A stretch of 64,000 nt of DNA, taken from assembly GCF_000092425.1 (NCBI RefSeq), contig NC_014221.1, positions 1,245,001 to 1,309,000 on the forward strand, read 5' to 3'. A program made the position numbers and the translations under genes. A model generated the notes under the pieces. That model ran no database searches. It was given only the letters and a program-made list of their open reading frames with translations, and was not told the DNA's origin. Shown piece after piece: positions 54,274 through 62,720 of this stretch (position 1 is its first letter; each line of letters opens with the position of its first letter). Source of the stretch: Truepera radiovictrix DSM 17093. GTDB taxonomy: Bacteria > Deinococcota > Deinococci > Deinococcales > Trueperaceae.

Positions 54274-54279
54274 TACGCT
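54274..54279 (+). promoter_or_regulatory. TACGCT -10 box, leaderless start of ubiE
   Basis: TACGCT ends 7 bases before the ATG at 54287. The bases between (TTTGACT) hold no ribosome-binding site. Confidence 0.5.
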
Positions 54280-54286
54280 TTTGACT

Positions 54287-55099
54287 ATGAAGCCCGCGGC
54301 GCACTCCGACCTTCCCCCCGAGCGGGCGCAAAAAGCCGCGCAGGTGCAAGCGATGTTCGGTGCCATCGCGCGGCGTTACGACCTTCTCAACGGCCTCCTC
54401 AGCGCCGGTTTTGACCGGCGCTGGCGCGCGCAGGCGACCCGCGCAGCGTTTCGGGGGTTGCCCCAGGGGGTGCCCCTGCGCGTGCTCGACGTGGCGACGG
54501 GCACCGCCGACCTCGCGCTCGCTTTAAAGCGCGCGCGCCCACAGGCCGAGGTCGTAGGGGTCGACTTCGCTGAACCGATGCTGGCGATCGGCCGCCGCAA
54601 AGCGCGTGCGCGCGGCCTCTCGGTGCGCCTCGAGCTGGGCGACGGCCTCGCCCTACCGTACGGCGACGCGCAGTTCGACGTCGTGACGATCGCCTACGGA
54701 TTGCGCAACTTTGCCGACATCGACCGCGGGCTGCGCGAATTTTTGCGCGTCCTGCGCCCCGGCGGGCGGCTCGTGGTGCTCGAGTTTCCGCCGCCGCCAA
54801 AGGGGCTTTTTGGGCGCGCTTTTCGCTTCTACTTCCTGCGCGTCCTGCCGCGCCTCGGCGGCCTCGTGTCGGGGCGAGGAAGCGCCTACCGCTACCTGCC
54901 CGCGTCGGTGCTCGCGTTCCCCGACCCGCAGGCGCTCGCCGCGCGCATCGCCGCTGCGGGGTTTGTCGGGGTGCGCTTTCGCCTACAGACGCTGGGGGTC
55001 TCAGCCCTCCACACCGCGTTCAAACCGCCGCTACCGGCGCCTAGCGGCGACGCCGTCCAAGCCCCCCACGCCGCGACCGACCCAAAGGAGACGCCTTGA
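54287..55099 (+). CDS. ubiE: Menaquinone biosynthesis C-methyltransferase UbiE
   Basis: SAM-dependent methyltransferase of 270 aa that adds the final methyl group to demethylmenaquinone. The family segment MFGAIARRYDLLNGLLSAGFDRRWR is at about 23-47. The SAM loop is RVLDVATGTADLALAL, and VVGVDFAEPMLAIG and IAYGLRNFADIDRGLREFLRVLRPGG follow. The C-terminus has a short extension after PLPAPSGD. It matches the MqnD gene at 61713, showing menaquinone made by the futalosine route. It overlaps the next gene by 4 bases (TTGA). Confidence 0.92.
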   Translation: MKPAAHSDLPPERAQKAAQVQAMFGAIARRYDLLNGLLSAGFDRRWRAQATRAAFRGLPQGVPLRVLDVATGTADLALALKRARPQAEVVGVDFAEPMLAIGRRKARARGLSVRLELGDGLALPYGDAQFDVVTIAYGLRNFADIDRGLREFLRVLRPGGRLVVLEFPPPPKGLFGRAFRFYFLRVLPRLGGLVSGRGSAYRYLPASVLAFPDPQALAARIAAAGFVGVRFRLQTLGVSALHTAFKPPLPAPSGDAVQAPHAATDPKETP

Positions 55100-55680
55100 C
55101 CCAGCCGCCGCAATTTGAAGTGAACACCGATGTCGAGCTCCTCGGCCCCAACTGGGAGGACCTTACGGCTTTGCACGAGCACCGCTACGGGCTCGCGATC
55201 GCCTACGTCAAAGAGGCCATCAAGGGGACGTCGTACTCAAACGCCGTGATGAACCTCGTCGTCGGGCCGTCGGGGTTTTACGCGCAGTCGAAAAACTTCC
55301 CCGCCGCCTTCTATGGCGACCTAGGGGAGCTCGAGCTGCGCTGGCTGAGCCTCGAGGAGGCGCAGGCGCTCGCCTTTGAGGCTGTGGCGCTCTACCGCGC
55401 GGGTGAAGCGCAGTCCCTGACGGCGCTCTACAGCGAAGCGCCGGCGGACGTTTTCTTCGGCTACCGCGCCTCCGAAGGGGAGCGCTTCGAGCTCGGCCAC
55501 ATCCGGCCGGCGCTGCCTTTGCACCTACGCGTGATGGTCGACGCCCCCGAGGCGAGCGAGCTGCTAGGTGACCGCAAGGGCGCGCTGATCTACCAGCGCA
55601 CCGAGTCGGGCGCGCACCTGATGTTGCGCGCCCCCGGAAGGCGCCAGCCCTTCGCCCTGCTCGACGGCTTCGAGGAGTAA
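55096..55680 (+). CDS. Unknown protein coupled to ubiE
   Basis: Protein of 194 aa with no signal or membrane segment and no family that I recognise. It has acidic and aromatic content, for example NTDVELLGPNWEDLTALHEHRYG and DVFFGYRASEGERFELGHI. The start is TTG 55096 overlapping the ubiE stop, a coupling that argues for a real gene. It is followed after 3 bases by the MnmG-like flavoprotein gene. A link to quinone or flavin chemistry is possible from context only. Confidence 0.65.
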   Translation: MTQPPQFEVNTDVELLGPNWEDLTALHEHRYGLAIAYVKEAIKGTSYSNAVMNLVVGPSGFYAQSKNFPAAFYGDLGELELRWLSLEEAQALAFEAVALYRAGEAQSLTALYSEAPADVFFGYRASEGERFELGHIRPALPLHLRVMVDAPEASELLGDRKGALIYQRTESGAHLMLRAPGRRQPFALLDGFEE

Positions 55681-55683
55681 CCC

Positions 55684-56463
55684 TTGAGCGCCCCCGCCTC
55701 TACTCGTCCGCACGACCTGCTCGTCGTCGGTGCGGGCCTCGCGGGGAGCGAACTCGCGCTGACGTGCGCGCGCGCTGGCCTCGACGTGCTGCTCGTGACG
55801 ACGAGTTTGGACACGGTGTGTAACCTTTTCGGCGACGGCGCGAGCCTCCGGCCGCCGCCGGGGACCGTGTTGGCGGAGCTTGTAGCGGGGCTTTTGGAGG
55901 CGCAAGAAGCCCAGCTGCAACCCGACGGCAGCGTCTACGTCGGTGCGTGGGCGCTCCACCGGCGCGCCAAGTGGGCGCTCGAGACGCACCCTAAGCTGCA
56001 CCTGTTGCAGTCGAGCGTCTCGGCGCTCAAGCTCGAGGCGGGGCGGGTCGTCGGGGTCGCGACGTGGGAGGGGGTCGACCGCTTGGCGCGGTGTGTCGCC
56101 CTCTGCGCGGGGAGCTTTTTGGGCGCGCGCCTCAGGGTCGGCGAGCTGACCGAGGCCGCCGGCAGGCTCTCCGAGATGGCCTACGACGAGCTGTTTAGTG
56201 ACCTCCGCGCGCGCGGCGTGGCCTTCGAGCGCACCGAGCGCGCGGCCCCGGCGAGCAGCGGGGCGCTCCCCTACACGGTGTCGTTTCACCACCTGAGCGC
56301 GGCAGCCTGGGACCCGGAGACGTTCGCCGTGCCCGCCCTGCCCGGCCTCTACGCCGCCGGGGTCTGCGCCGTGGGCGAGCTCGGCTACGAGGCGGCGGCC
56401 GAACAGGGGCGGGCGCTTGCGGAACGGCTCGTGGTGAGGTTGCACCCAGCGGGGCCGCGCTAG
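55684..56463 (+). CDS. FAD-dependent oxidoreductase, MnmG (GidA)-like
   Basis: Flavoprotein of 259 aa related to the N-terminal FAD part of MnmG/TrmFO. The dinucleotide site is LLVVGAGLAGSELALTCARAG (about 12-32), followed by the GidA-like VLLVTTSLDTVCNLFG. Late motifs are VALCAGSFLGARLRVG and LYAAGVCAVGELGYEAAAEQGRALAE, the second FAD contact. It is less than half as long as MnmG (about 600 aa), and the tRNA-binding C-terminal domain is missing, so it is unlikely to replace MnmG. TTG 55684 starts 3 bases after the previous stop. The electron acceptor and substrate are unknown. Confidence 0.75.
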   Translation: MSAPASTRPHDLLVVGAGLAGSELALTCARAGLDVLLVTTSLDTVCNLFGDGASLRPPPGTVLAELVAGLLEAQEAQLQPDGSVYVGAWALHRRAKWALETHPKLHLLQSSVSALKLEAGRVVGVATWEGVDRLARCVALCAGSFLGARLRVGELTEAAGRLSEMAYDELFSDLRARGVAFERTERAAPASSGALPYTVSFHHLSAAAWDPETFAVPALPGLYAAGVCAVGELGYEAAAEQGRALAERLVVRLHPAGPR

Positions 56464-56500
56464 CCAAACGCAAGCGTCGGGCGAGGCGCCTGGGGCTTCG

Positions 56501-56531
56501 TTGACCTGCAGGGGGCTCGAGCAGCTAAACT
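56501..56531 (+). promoter_or_regulatory. Possible promoter of the BTAD regulator gene
   Basis: TTGACC (56501-56506) and TAAACT (56526-56531) match -35 and -10 boxes but are 19 bases apart, a little long. About 20 bases of leader would follow before GTG 56560. Confidence 0.45.
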
Positions 56532-56559
56532 AAGTTGATGTGAAAAGTCTGAGTGTGCG

Positions 56560-59289
56560 GTGTCGCGGCGGGTCTGGTTAGGCGTACCACCGGTGATCGA
56601 CGTTCGCCCAAGACCGAGCCCTCTCTTGCTCGAGCGTGCGCGGCTGCTGGCCGGGTTGCCCGAGGCGGCAGGTTACGTCGTCGTGCTGAGCGCCCCCTAC
56701 GGCTACGGCAAGAGCGTCCTGGCTGCGCAGTGGGCGGCGCGCCTCGAGGGGTCGGGGTGGCGCGTGCTGTGGGCGGCTCCCGCTGGGCGCGACCTCGTAA
56801 GCGCCCTTGGGCGCACCGTCGGCTTCCCCGATAAGACCCCGTGGACGTTCCTGCTAGAGGAGCTGTGGCGCCTGCCCACGCTCTTGGTGCTCGAGGACCT
56901 GACGGGTGAAGAGCACCTCGAGCCCCTGCTGCGCGGCCTCGGCGGCCTTCTGCTCTTGGCGAGCCGCAAACCGCTGGCGTGCGCCGGTCTGCTCGAGCTG
57001 CAGGCCAAGGGGGCGGTGCTCCGCTTCGGAGCGGCTGAACTCGCGTTCACCCGTGAGGAGGCGCGCGCCCTCATAGGGGACGCCACCTGGGCGGAGGAGG
57101 TGTGGCGGCAGAGCCAGGGGTGGCCGCTCCCGCTGCACCTCGCCGCGCTGACCGGCAAACTGCCGGAACCGCGTGCGCTCCTGGGGGGCGTCCGGGAGAG
57201 CGTACACGCGGGCGCGTGGGAGGAGCTTCTGTTCCTCTCGGCGCTCCCTTTGTTGCCGTACGCGGCGAGCGGTGAGGCGACGGCCTATCTTGCGGAGATG
57301 GGGTTCGTGCAGGCGCTCGGAGCGGGCTACCGGCTCCACCCCTTGATGGCAAAGGTGCTCTCGAAGGTGCATCCGCAAGGGGTGCGTGAGGCGGTGGCCG
57401 CGCACGCCCCCCGGTTGCCGCCCCTCGTGCGCGGCGCGGCGCTCGAGCACGCCGGGCTGCTTGCCGAGCTCGCCGCCCTCTTCGACGACCTCGACGAGGG
57501 GCTGGTGCGCGAGGACCCCGCGGCGGTGCTCCGCTGGGACGCGCGGTTGCCCCACCCCCGCACCCCGTTGCGGGCGCAACAGGTCGGCCGCGCCCTCTGT
57601 TTGGTCGGCCGCGCCGAGGAGGGGATAGCGCTCCTTACCGAGGCCGCCGAAGCGCCCGCCGCGAGCCCCGAGGCGCGCCTCGTCGCGTACGGGCAGCTCG
57701 TGTGGCAGCTCGCCGCTTCCGATCCCGAACGCGCGCGGGAGGTCGCCGCGCGCGCCGAACCGCTGCTCGCGCAGGCTGACCCCGAGTGCGCGGGTCGCTT
57801 TCTCAGCAACGCGCATAGGACGCCCTTTCGCGCCGGAGCGTGGGCGGCCGCCGAGGCGGTGTTGCGGCGCGCGCTCCGCTTCTACCCCCCGGCGAGCCCT
57901 TACCGAGCGATCACCGAGAGCAATCTGGCCGTCGTGCGCTGGCACCGACTAGGCGACCTCGAGGGCGTGCTGCGAGGGCGCGCCGCAGCCCTCAAGAGCA
58001 ACCTCGTGCATCGTCCCGGCAACGTCCCCGGCGACGCGTTGCAACTCGGTGAGTTAAAGCTCCTCTGCGGCGCACGCGAGGCGGCGCTGGAGCACTTTCG
58101 CGAAGCGCGGCGCACCCTGCACGCGGACCCGCAGTGGGGGCTTCTCGCGGACGCGCAGCGCGCCGCTCTCGAGGGGGAGCTGGGGGCGTTTGCGGGGCTC
58201 GCCGAGTGGGCGCGGCCGTGGCCACAGACGCGCGAGCGGATCGTGGCGCTGTGGGCGAGGGCGCTGCGCGAGCACGGCGACCGGGCGGGCGCCCAGGCAC
58301 TCCTGGCCGACGAAACGGGCTTTTGGAGCCGCCTCGAGCGCGCGCTTAACGCCTTGGGAGCCGGTGACCGCGCAGGTGCGCTCGCCGCCCTCCCCCCCGA
58401 ACCGGACGAGACGGCCCAGCGCGAACCTCGGCTCTACTATCAGGCCGCCCGCTACCGCATCACGCGCAAGCCCGCAGACCTCGCCAAGCTGCTTCACCTC
58501 ACGCTGGTGCGCGAGCGCGTCCTCCCCGGCTTGGTGCCCTTGGCGGAGCTTCCCAAAAGCCGCCCCGAGCTGGCCGCCACCTACCCCTTGCGCGAGGTGT
58601 TGGCTTCCGGCTGGAAGGCGGCCATAGCCCTCCGGCTGAGCGACCTGCCCCCCCTGAAGCTGCACACCTTGGGCGGCGTCGAGGTGTGGCGTTTCGACGA
58701 ACCCCTCCCGCTCACCCCCAAACTCAAAACGGTCCTCGCGCTTTTCGCGCTGCGCTGGTCCCGCGAGCGCGTCGCCGAAACCCTCTGGCCGGACCTTCCG
58801 CTCGAGCGGGCCAAAAACAACCTCTACGTGAGCTGCAGCCTGCTGCGTAAACTCCTCGAGCCCTGGGGCGTGCCGACCTACCTGGGCGACGGCGGGCTCC
58901 TGCGGACCGACGCCGACCTCTGGCGGCTCGAGCAAGCCTTTGCGGCAGGGGACGCCGAAGCGGTGCTAGCGCTCTACCGCGGCCCCTTCGCCCCCGAGGT
59001 AGACCTGCCCGCCGTGGACGAGGTGCGCCGGGGGTTGCACGACAAGGTGGTAGAAACCCTCTTCCGCGCCGCACGGGGCGCTGGGCCGCTCGCCGAGGAC
59101 CTCCTCAAGCGCGCGCTGGCGCTCGAGCCCCTGCACGAGCACGCCCTGCAGGAGCTTCTCAAGCGCCTGCTGCGCCGCGGCCGCCGCGTCGAGGCGCTCA
59201 GGCGCTACCACGAGTTCGCCAAGAGGTTGGCGGAGGAGACGGGGCTCGAGCCACTGCCGGAAACGCAGGAGATCGTGAAGTTGACGTGA
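56560..59289 (+). CDS. Large BTAD/SARP-type transcriptional regulator with ATPase domain
   Basis: Protein of 909 aa built like MalT/SARP regulators. An N-terminal NTPase has the P-loop VVLSAPYGYGKSVLAAQW (about 41-58; compare SPAGYGKT in MalT) and the Walker B-like LLVLEDLTGEEH. The middle (about 320-650) is TPR-like helical repeats. The C-terminus has a winged helix (LKLHTLGGVEVWRFDEPLPLTPKLKTVLALFAL) and then the BTAD domain (DAEAVLALYRGPFAPEVDLP to ALRRYHEFAKRLAEETGLEPL). Members activate distant or neighbouring genes on binding a ligand. The target is not evident. The start is GTG 56560. Confidence 0.82.
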   Translation: MSRRVWLGVPPVIDVRPRPSPLLLERARLLAGLPEAAGYVVVLSAPYGYGKSVLAAQWAARLEGSGWRVLWAAPAGRDLVSALGRTVGFPDKTPWTFLLEELWRLPTLLVLEDLTGEEHLEPLLRGLGGLLLLASRKPLACAGLLELQAKGAVLRFGAAELAFTREEARALIGDATWAEEVWRQSQGWPLPLHLAALTGKLPEPRALLGGVRESVHAGAWEELLFLSALPLLPYAASGEATAYLAEMGFVQALGAGYRLHPLMAKVLSKVHPQGVREAVAAHAPRLPPLVRGAALEHAGLLAELAALFDDLDEGLVREDPAAVLRWDARLPHPRTPLRAQQVGRALCLVGRAEEGIALLTEAAEAPAASPEARLVAYGQLVWQLAASDPERAREVAARAEPLLAQADPECAGRFLSNAHRTPFRAGAWAAAEAVLRRALRFYPPASPYRAITESNLAVVRWHRLGDLEGVLRGRAAALKSNLVHRPGNVPGDALQLGELKLLCGAREAALEHFREARRTLHADPQWGLLADAQRAALEGELGAFAGLAEWARPWPQTRERIVALWARALREHGDRAGAQALLADETGFWSRLERALNALGAGDRAGALAALPPEPDETAQREPRLYYQAARYRITRKPADLAKLLHLTLVRERVLPGLVPLAELPKSRPELAATYPLREVLASGWKAAIALRLSDLPPLKLHTLGGVEVWRFDEPLPLTPKLKTVLALFALRWSRERVAETLWPDLPLERAKNNLYVSCSLLRKLLEPWGVPTYLGDGGLLRTDADLWRLEQAFAAGDAEAVLALYRGPFAPEVDLPAVDEVRRGLHDKVVETLFRAARGAGPLAEDLLKRALALEPLHEHALQELLKRLLRRGRRVEALRRYHEFAKRLAEETGLEPLPETQEIVKLT

Positions 59290-59296
59290 TGAGGTT

Positions 59297-59334
59297 ACGG
59301 TCCTAAGCATCATATCGGTACCTCTATGGACCGT
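59297..59334. other. Inverted repeat after the BTAD regulator
   Basis: ACGGTCC (59297-59303) and GGACCGT (59328-59334) are inverse complements 24 bases apart. It lies just after the regulator stop. A stem-loop or binding site is possible; no T-run supports a classic terminator. Confidence 0.35.
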
Positions 59335-59425
59335 GAACGTGTGGCTGCGTTAGAGCCACCAACCCGACCAGATCCCTTGCGCCGCGGCGAGGTGGGTCTT
59401 AAGAGCAGGGGTGTGACGAGCGGTG

Positions 59426-59450
59426 CGCGCTGGCCTCTCTTGCCAGCGCG
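59426..59450. terminator. Hairpin between the convergent regulator and lipoprotein genes
   Basis: CGCGCTGGC (59426-59434) pairs with GCCAGCGCG (59442-59450) around CTCTCTT. It lies 48 bases past the stop of the minus-strand lipoprotein gene. T residues are scarce, so termination is possible but not sure. Confidence 0.4.
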
Positions 59451-59497
59451 TAAGCCGCCGCGTCGTGGCGCGGTTTGCCCGCTGGCCCCGTTTTGGC

Positions 59498-60535
59498 TCA
59501 GGGGACACACTGTATCTCCACCTTTTCCAGCTGCGTTCTGCGGTTGTCGCTGTCACTCAGCCTCACGTCGTAGGTGGCTAAAACTGGTCTCGTGCCTCCA
59601 CCCCTGCAAACGACGCTGTAGACGAGCGGGTTGGCCGCCTCTTCATACCTCTGGTCCGTCAGCCGACACTCGACTTCCGCCGGGCAGTCCGGGCGCCTAA
59701 GCTCCATCGTGACGGGAAAGGTGACGGGGTGACCCTCCCAATACACCTTGATCTCTCCGGGGGCTCCGTTAAAGGTGATCGGTGCAGGTGGCTCAACCCG
59801 CGTAATCCGAAAGTCGCTCTCTTGTGGGGGCTCAAACGTGAAGGTGTAATCGGTCGCTACCTCCTCGCGGTAGCGGTCCTCCTGATCGCGTCCCACCGTG
59901 AAGATAACGAGCCTCACCGCGTCTATCGTGACCGTCTCGTCGAACGCGCCGGGGGTAAGGCTTGGGTAGAAAGAGAGCGTCCTCGAGCCCTGCGCCTGCC
60001 TGGGCGTAAAGGACTGAAACACGATCTTGTTGTAATCCTTACCATCCAATGGGGTCGTGAGGACTCGGCCGCCGCTAAGGGGCACCGCGCTAATGGCGAC
60101 GGTACCGACATCGGCTTCGGCCAGGGCGTAGCTCAGGGTCACCTCAACCCTACCGTTTCTATCCAATGTCGCTGGCGAAGGCGGGGTCATGGTGTAGCCC
60201 GTGATCCTGCTCCCCGTCTGCGCTTCGAACGCCGCCTCGACCTGCTTCCTACCGTCCATCGTCACCGTGCAGGTGCCCGCGCCGCTACAGGCCCCGCTCC
60301 AACCCGAGAAGCTCGAGCCGGCCGCCGCCGCCGTCAAGGTGACTCGGGTGCCTGCCGGGTACGCCTCGGTGCAGTCGTCGCCGCATGAAATACCCTCCCC
60401 CGTGACGGCGCCGTTACCCACGACGGTGACGGTAAGCGTGTGTCTCGTCTCCGGTTCGGAGCTAGAGCCGCCGCACGCCGCGAGCAGCCAGACGAGGAGG
60501 GAGCCCAGGTAGAAAGGTCGCGTAACTGCCGACAT
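59498..60535 (-). CDS. Secreted lipoprotein with an InlB B-repeat-like domain
   Basis: Predicted lipoprotein of 345 aa. The signal ends in the lipobox LLAACGG, so it is anchored in the membrane. Residues about 28-100 form a bacterial repeat domain (VTGEGISCGDDCTEAYPAGTRVTLTAAAAGSSFSGW and the Cys pair in ACSGAGTC) often seen in surface proteins. The rest is beta-rich and unassigned. ATG 60535 is chosen because GGAGG lies 6 bases before it. Ligands are unknown. Confidence 0.78.
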   Translation of the reverse strand: MSAVTRPFYLGSLLVWLLAACGGSSSEPETRHTLTVTVVGNGAVTGEGISCGDDCTEAYPAGTRVTLTAAAAGSSFSGWSGACSGAGTCTVTMDGRKQVEAAFEAQTGSRITGYTMTPPSPATLDRNGRVEVTLSYALAEADVGTVAISAVPLSGGRVLTTPLDGKDYNKIVFQSFTPRQAQGSRTLSFYPSLTPGAFDETVTIDAVRLVIFTVGRDQEDRYREEVATDYTFTFEPPQESDFRITRVEPPAPITFNGAPGEIKVYWEGHPVTFPVTMELRRPDCPAEVECRLTDQRYEEAANPLVYSVVCRGGGTRPVLATYDVRLSDSDNRRTQLEKVEIQCVP

Positions 60536-60617
60536 CGTAACCTCCGTTTGTGCGCCTCGCCGCTTGCCGGTTGGCGCCACGAGAAGGGGTGGGGGCGGCC
60601 AGCGTCAGCGGAACGCG

Positions 60618-61079
60618 CTAGGGGATGCCGAACTGCCGCTTGATCTGCTCGAGGTAATCGTCTACCTCCCCGAGTACGCTGTAGGTTTGTGAGATGTAGC
60701 TCATGCGTTCCCACACGAAAGGGGCTTCGCTCACCTCTGCGCCGAGCAGCTGCATGACGAGGAGCAGGTTCTGCTCGGTGAGCGGTATGGGCGCGCCCGT
60801 CGCCCCGAAGTGCTGCGCCTGGAGCGCGCTGACCCCGCGTGACAGCTGTTGCTGCCGGGGCGTCAGCGAGTTCCACCAGCCATGCTGCGCTTCACCGGAA
60901 AGCTCCGCCATGCAGCTGTAGTACGGCCCGTAGTCGAAACCGCCGAGGCCACCCGGAGAGCTGCTGGGGAGTCGGCTGCAAGCGGAGCCCTGCGCTAACG
61001 CGCCAGCGGGTGCGAGCAGCGCCAGGAGCGCCAGGAGAAGCCCCCTGTGGGCGCGGACGTAGAGGGCAGACTCGTTCAT
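60618..61079 (-). CDS. Secreted protein of unknown function
   Basis: Protein of 153 aa with a signal peptide (LLLALLALLAPAGALAQ, about 15-31). The mature part is helical and has a few cysteines (SACSRLP, YYSCMAEL). No family is recognised. ATG 61079 is used because GGAGG stands 5 bases before it. It lies 82 bases upstream of the lipoprotein gene in the same direction and may be its co-transcribed partner. Confidence 0.6.
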   Translation of the reverse strand: MNESALYVRAHRGLLLALLALLAPAGALAQGSACSRLPSSSPGGLGGFDYGPYYSCMAELSGEAQHGWWNSLTPRQQQLSRGVSALQAQHFGATGAPIPLTEQNLLLVMQLLGAEVSEAPFVWERMSYISQTYSVLGEVDDYLEQIKRQFGIP

Positions 61080-61173
61080 CGCGACCTCCGCCAAAAGGCT
61101 AGCAAGGAGGCGCTTAAAAAAGTCTTAAAGCCGGCTGCTGCGTGCCAGTCGACCTTTTTGCTGCTAAAAGTGG

Positions 61174-61716
61174 CTAGAAGACGTAGCTAAAAGCGACGAG
61201 CAAGGCGGTGAGGATGAGGAGCGGAAACCCGTAGACGAAGAGCGCGTAGAGCACCACGACGCGCCACGCCGGACGCCCTAAAAAGACCGACAGCCCGACC
61301 CGCAGCACGCCCAGGTGCCAGAGGAGGGTGCCCGCTAGGAGCACCGCGAGCGCGGGGAGCGGAAAGACGAGGAGCGGGACGAGCAGCGAGAGGGCGGCGA
61401 AGAGCCCTACCGACCAGCTCCAACCCGAGACCTCCCACGCGCGCACGTCGAGCTCGCCGGGGCGCTGCACGAAGAGGCTCGAGAACCCCCAGGCGTAGCC
61501 GAAGCCCACCCCGCCGAAGAGCAGGGCGAAGAGCAGCACGGGCGCATAGGCGTCCGAGGCGGTCGCGCGCAGAAAACCGAGGCCGAGCGCGAGCGCGAGC
61601 GCGGCGAAGCCCAGGGCGGCGGCGAGGGCGGCGCGCGGGATGCGGGGGGGCTGGGGCTCGAGCGCTCCAAAAAAGGCCCGCGGCGCCGAGGCGGCGCGCC
61701 ACATCTCCTGAATCAC
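61174..61716 (-). CDS. YIP1-like membrane protein
   Basis: Protein of 180 aa with five hydrophobic segments. The N-terminus MIQEMWRAASAPRAFFGALEPQPP before the first helix resembles YIP1-domain proteins, which begin with a Pro/Phe cytoplasmic segment (aligned here by eye). The fold is otherwise weakly conserved, so the call is tentative. The start GTG 61716 overlaps the mqnD stop by 4 bases. Its role is unknown; being coupled to mqnD may simply be operon packing. Confidence 0.55.
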   Translation of the reverse strand: MIQEMWRAASAPRAFFGALEPQPPRIPRAALAAALGFAALALALGLGFLRATASDAYAPVLLFALLFGGVGFGYAWGFSSLFVQRPGELDVRAWEVSGWSWSVGLFAALSLLVPLLVFPLPALAVLLAGTLLWHLGVLRVGLSVFLGRPAWRVVVLYALFVYGFPLLILTALLVAFSYVF

Positions 61717-62537
61717 GCGCGCGCTTCCCGAAAGAGCGGCTCGCGCCCCGCGGGTACGAGGCCGCGCGCCTGAGCGCGCGCCTGCAATTCCCGCACCGCC
61801 CGCTCCCCCGTCTCGCCGAGGTCGTGTGAGAGCGCGTTGACGTAGAGGTCGATGTGCTGTTGGCGCACCCTGTCGCTCAGCTCCTGGGCGTGCGCGGCGA
61901 CGTACGGCTTCGTCTCCTCCGGGTGCGCGTAGGCGTAGCGCAGGCTCTCCTGGATCGCTTCGTCAAGTCTCGCTAGGCGCTCCTCGCCGAGGTCGCGCCG
62001 CGCCATGATGCCGCCCAAGGGCAGCGGTAACCCCGTCTGGGCCTCCCACCACGCCCCGAGGTCGAGGTGCGCGTGCAGGCCGTAGTCGGGGTAGGTAAAG
62101 CGCGACTCGTGGATGATAAGCCCCGCGTCGACCTCACCGGCGGCCACCGCCGGCATGATGCGGTCGTAGCGCAAGGCGACCTTGTCGACCTCGGGTTCGA
62201 AGAGGCTGAGCAGCAAGTTCGCCGTCGTGAGCCCGCCGGGGATCGCCACGCGGAGCCCTTTGAGGCTTCCCTGCGGCCGCTTGGTGACGACCAGCGGGCC
62301 GACCCCGTAGCCGAGCGCGCCGCCCGCGCGCAGCATGATGTAGCTCTCGGTCAGGTGAAAAAAGGCGTGGTAGCTGATCTTGGTGACCGCCAAAGCCCCC
62401 GTGCGGGCGCGCTGGTTGAGCGCCTCGACGTCCTCGAGGGTCACCTGCACGGCGAGCTCCGGCGCGACGCGCTCGTGCGCCAGCGCGTAGAAGATAAAGC
62501 AGTCGTTGGGGCAGGGGGAGAAGCCGAGGGTGAGCAT
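61713..62537 (-). CDS. mqnD: 1,4-dihydroxy-6-naphthoate synthase
   Basis: Enzyme of 274 aa in the futalosine route of menaquinone synthesis, making 1,4-dihydroxy-6-naphthoate from cyclic dehypoxanthine futalosine. The N-terminus TLGFSPCPNDCFIFYALAHE is diagnostic, and VEALNQRARTGALAVTKISYHAF and the RVAIPGGLTTANLLLSLF segment follow. A binding-protein-like fold is expected. TAGACT lies 6 bases before the ATG, indicating a leaderless message. Together with UbiE it shows menaquinone as the quinone. Confidence 0.92.
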   Translation of the reverse strand: MLTLGFSPCPNDCFIFYALAHERVAPELAVQVTLEDVEALNQRARTGALAVTKISYHAFFHLTESYIMLRAGGALGYGVGPLVVTKRPQGSLKGLRVAIPGGLTTANLLLSLFEPEVDKVALRYDRIMPAVAAGEVDAGLIIHESRFTYPDYGLHAHLDLGAWWEAQTGLPLPLGGIMARRDLGEERLARLDEAIQESLRYAYAHPEETKPYVAAHAQELSDRVRQQHIDLYVNALSHDLGETGERAVRELQARAQARGLVPAGREPLFREARA

Positions 62538-62543
62538 CCCCTT

Positions 62544-62549
62544 AGTCTA
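62544..62549 (-). promoter_or_regulatory. TAGACT -10 box, leaderless start of mqnD
   Basis: TAGACT (62549-62544, minus strand) is 6 bases from the ATG at 62537, with AAGGGG between. That stretch is short of a ribosome-binding distance, so a leaderless start is likely. Confidence 0.45.
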
Positions 62550-62640
62550 CGTTGTCGGTCTACCTCGCCCCTCGTCCACGCTGCCAAAAAGGGGGGGAGC
62601 CTTCGGGTTGGGCGGCGTACGCCCCGTGTCTCGGCACGCG

Positions 62641-62669
62641 TTGAAGCGCGCGCACATATTTGCTAAACT
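62641..62669 (+). promoter_or_regulatory. Promoter of infC-rpmI-rplT
   Basis: TTGAAG (62641-62646) and TAAACT (62664-62669) stand 17 bases apart, near consensus. The -10 lies inside GCTAAACTTTAGC, a 13-base palindrome. A leader of about 45 bases follows, ending in GGAGGTGA before the infC start. Confidence 0.72.
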
Positions 62670-62720
62670 TTAGCGCTGTGCGCTCCTCGTGAGCCACAAC
62701 ACTTCTTGGAGGTGAAGTTC

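Noticed and set aside
55684-56463. Calling the flavoprotein MnmG or TrmFO
   Set aside because: It is only 259 residues and lacks the C-terminal tRNA-binding domains of both enzymes.
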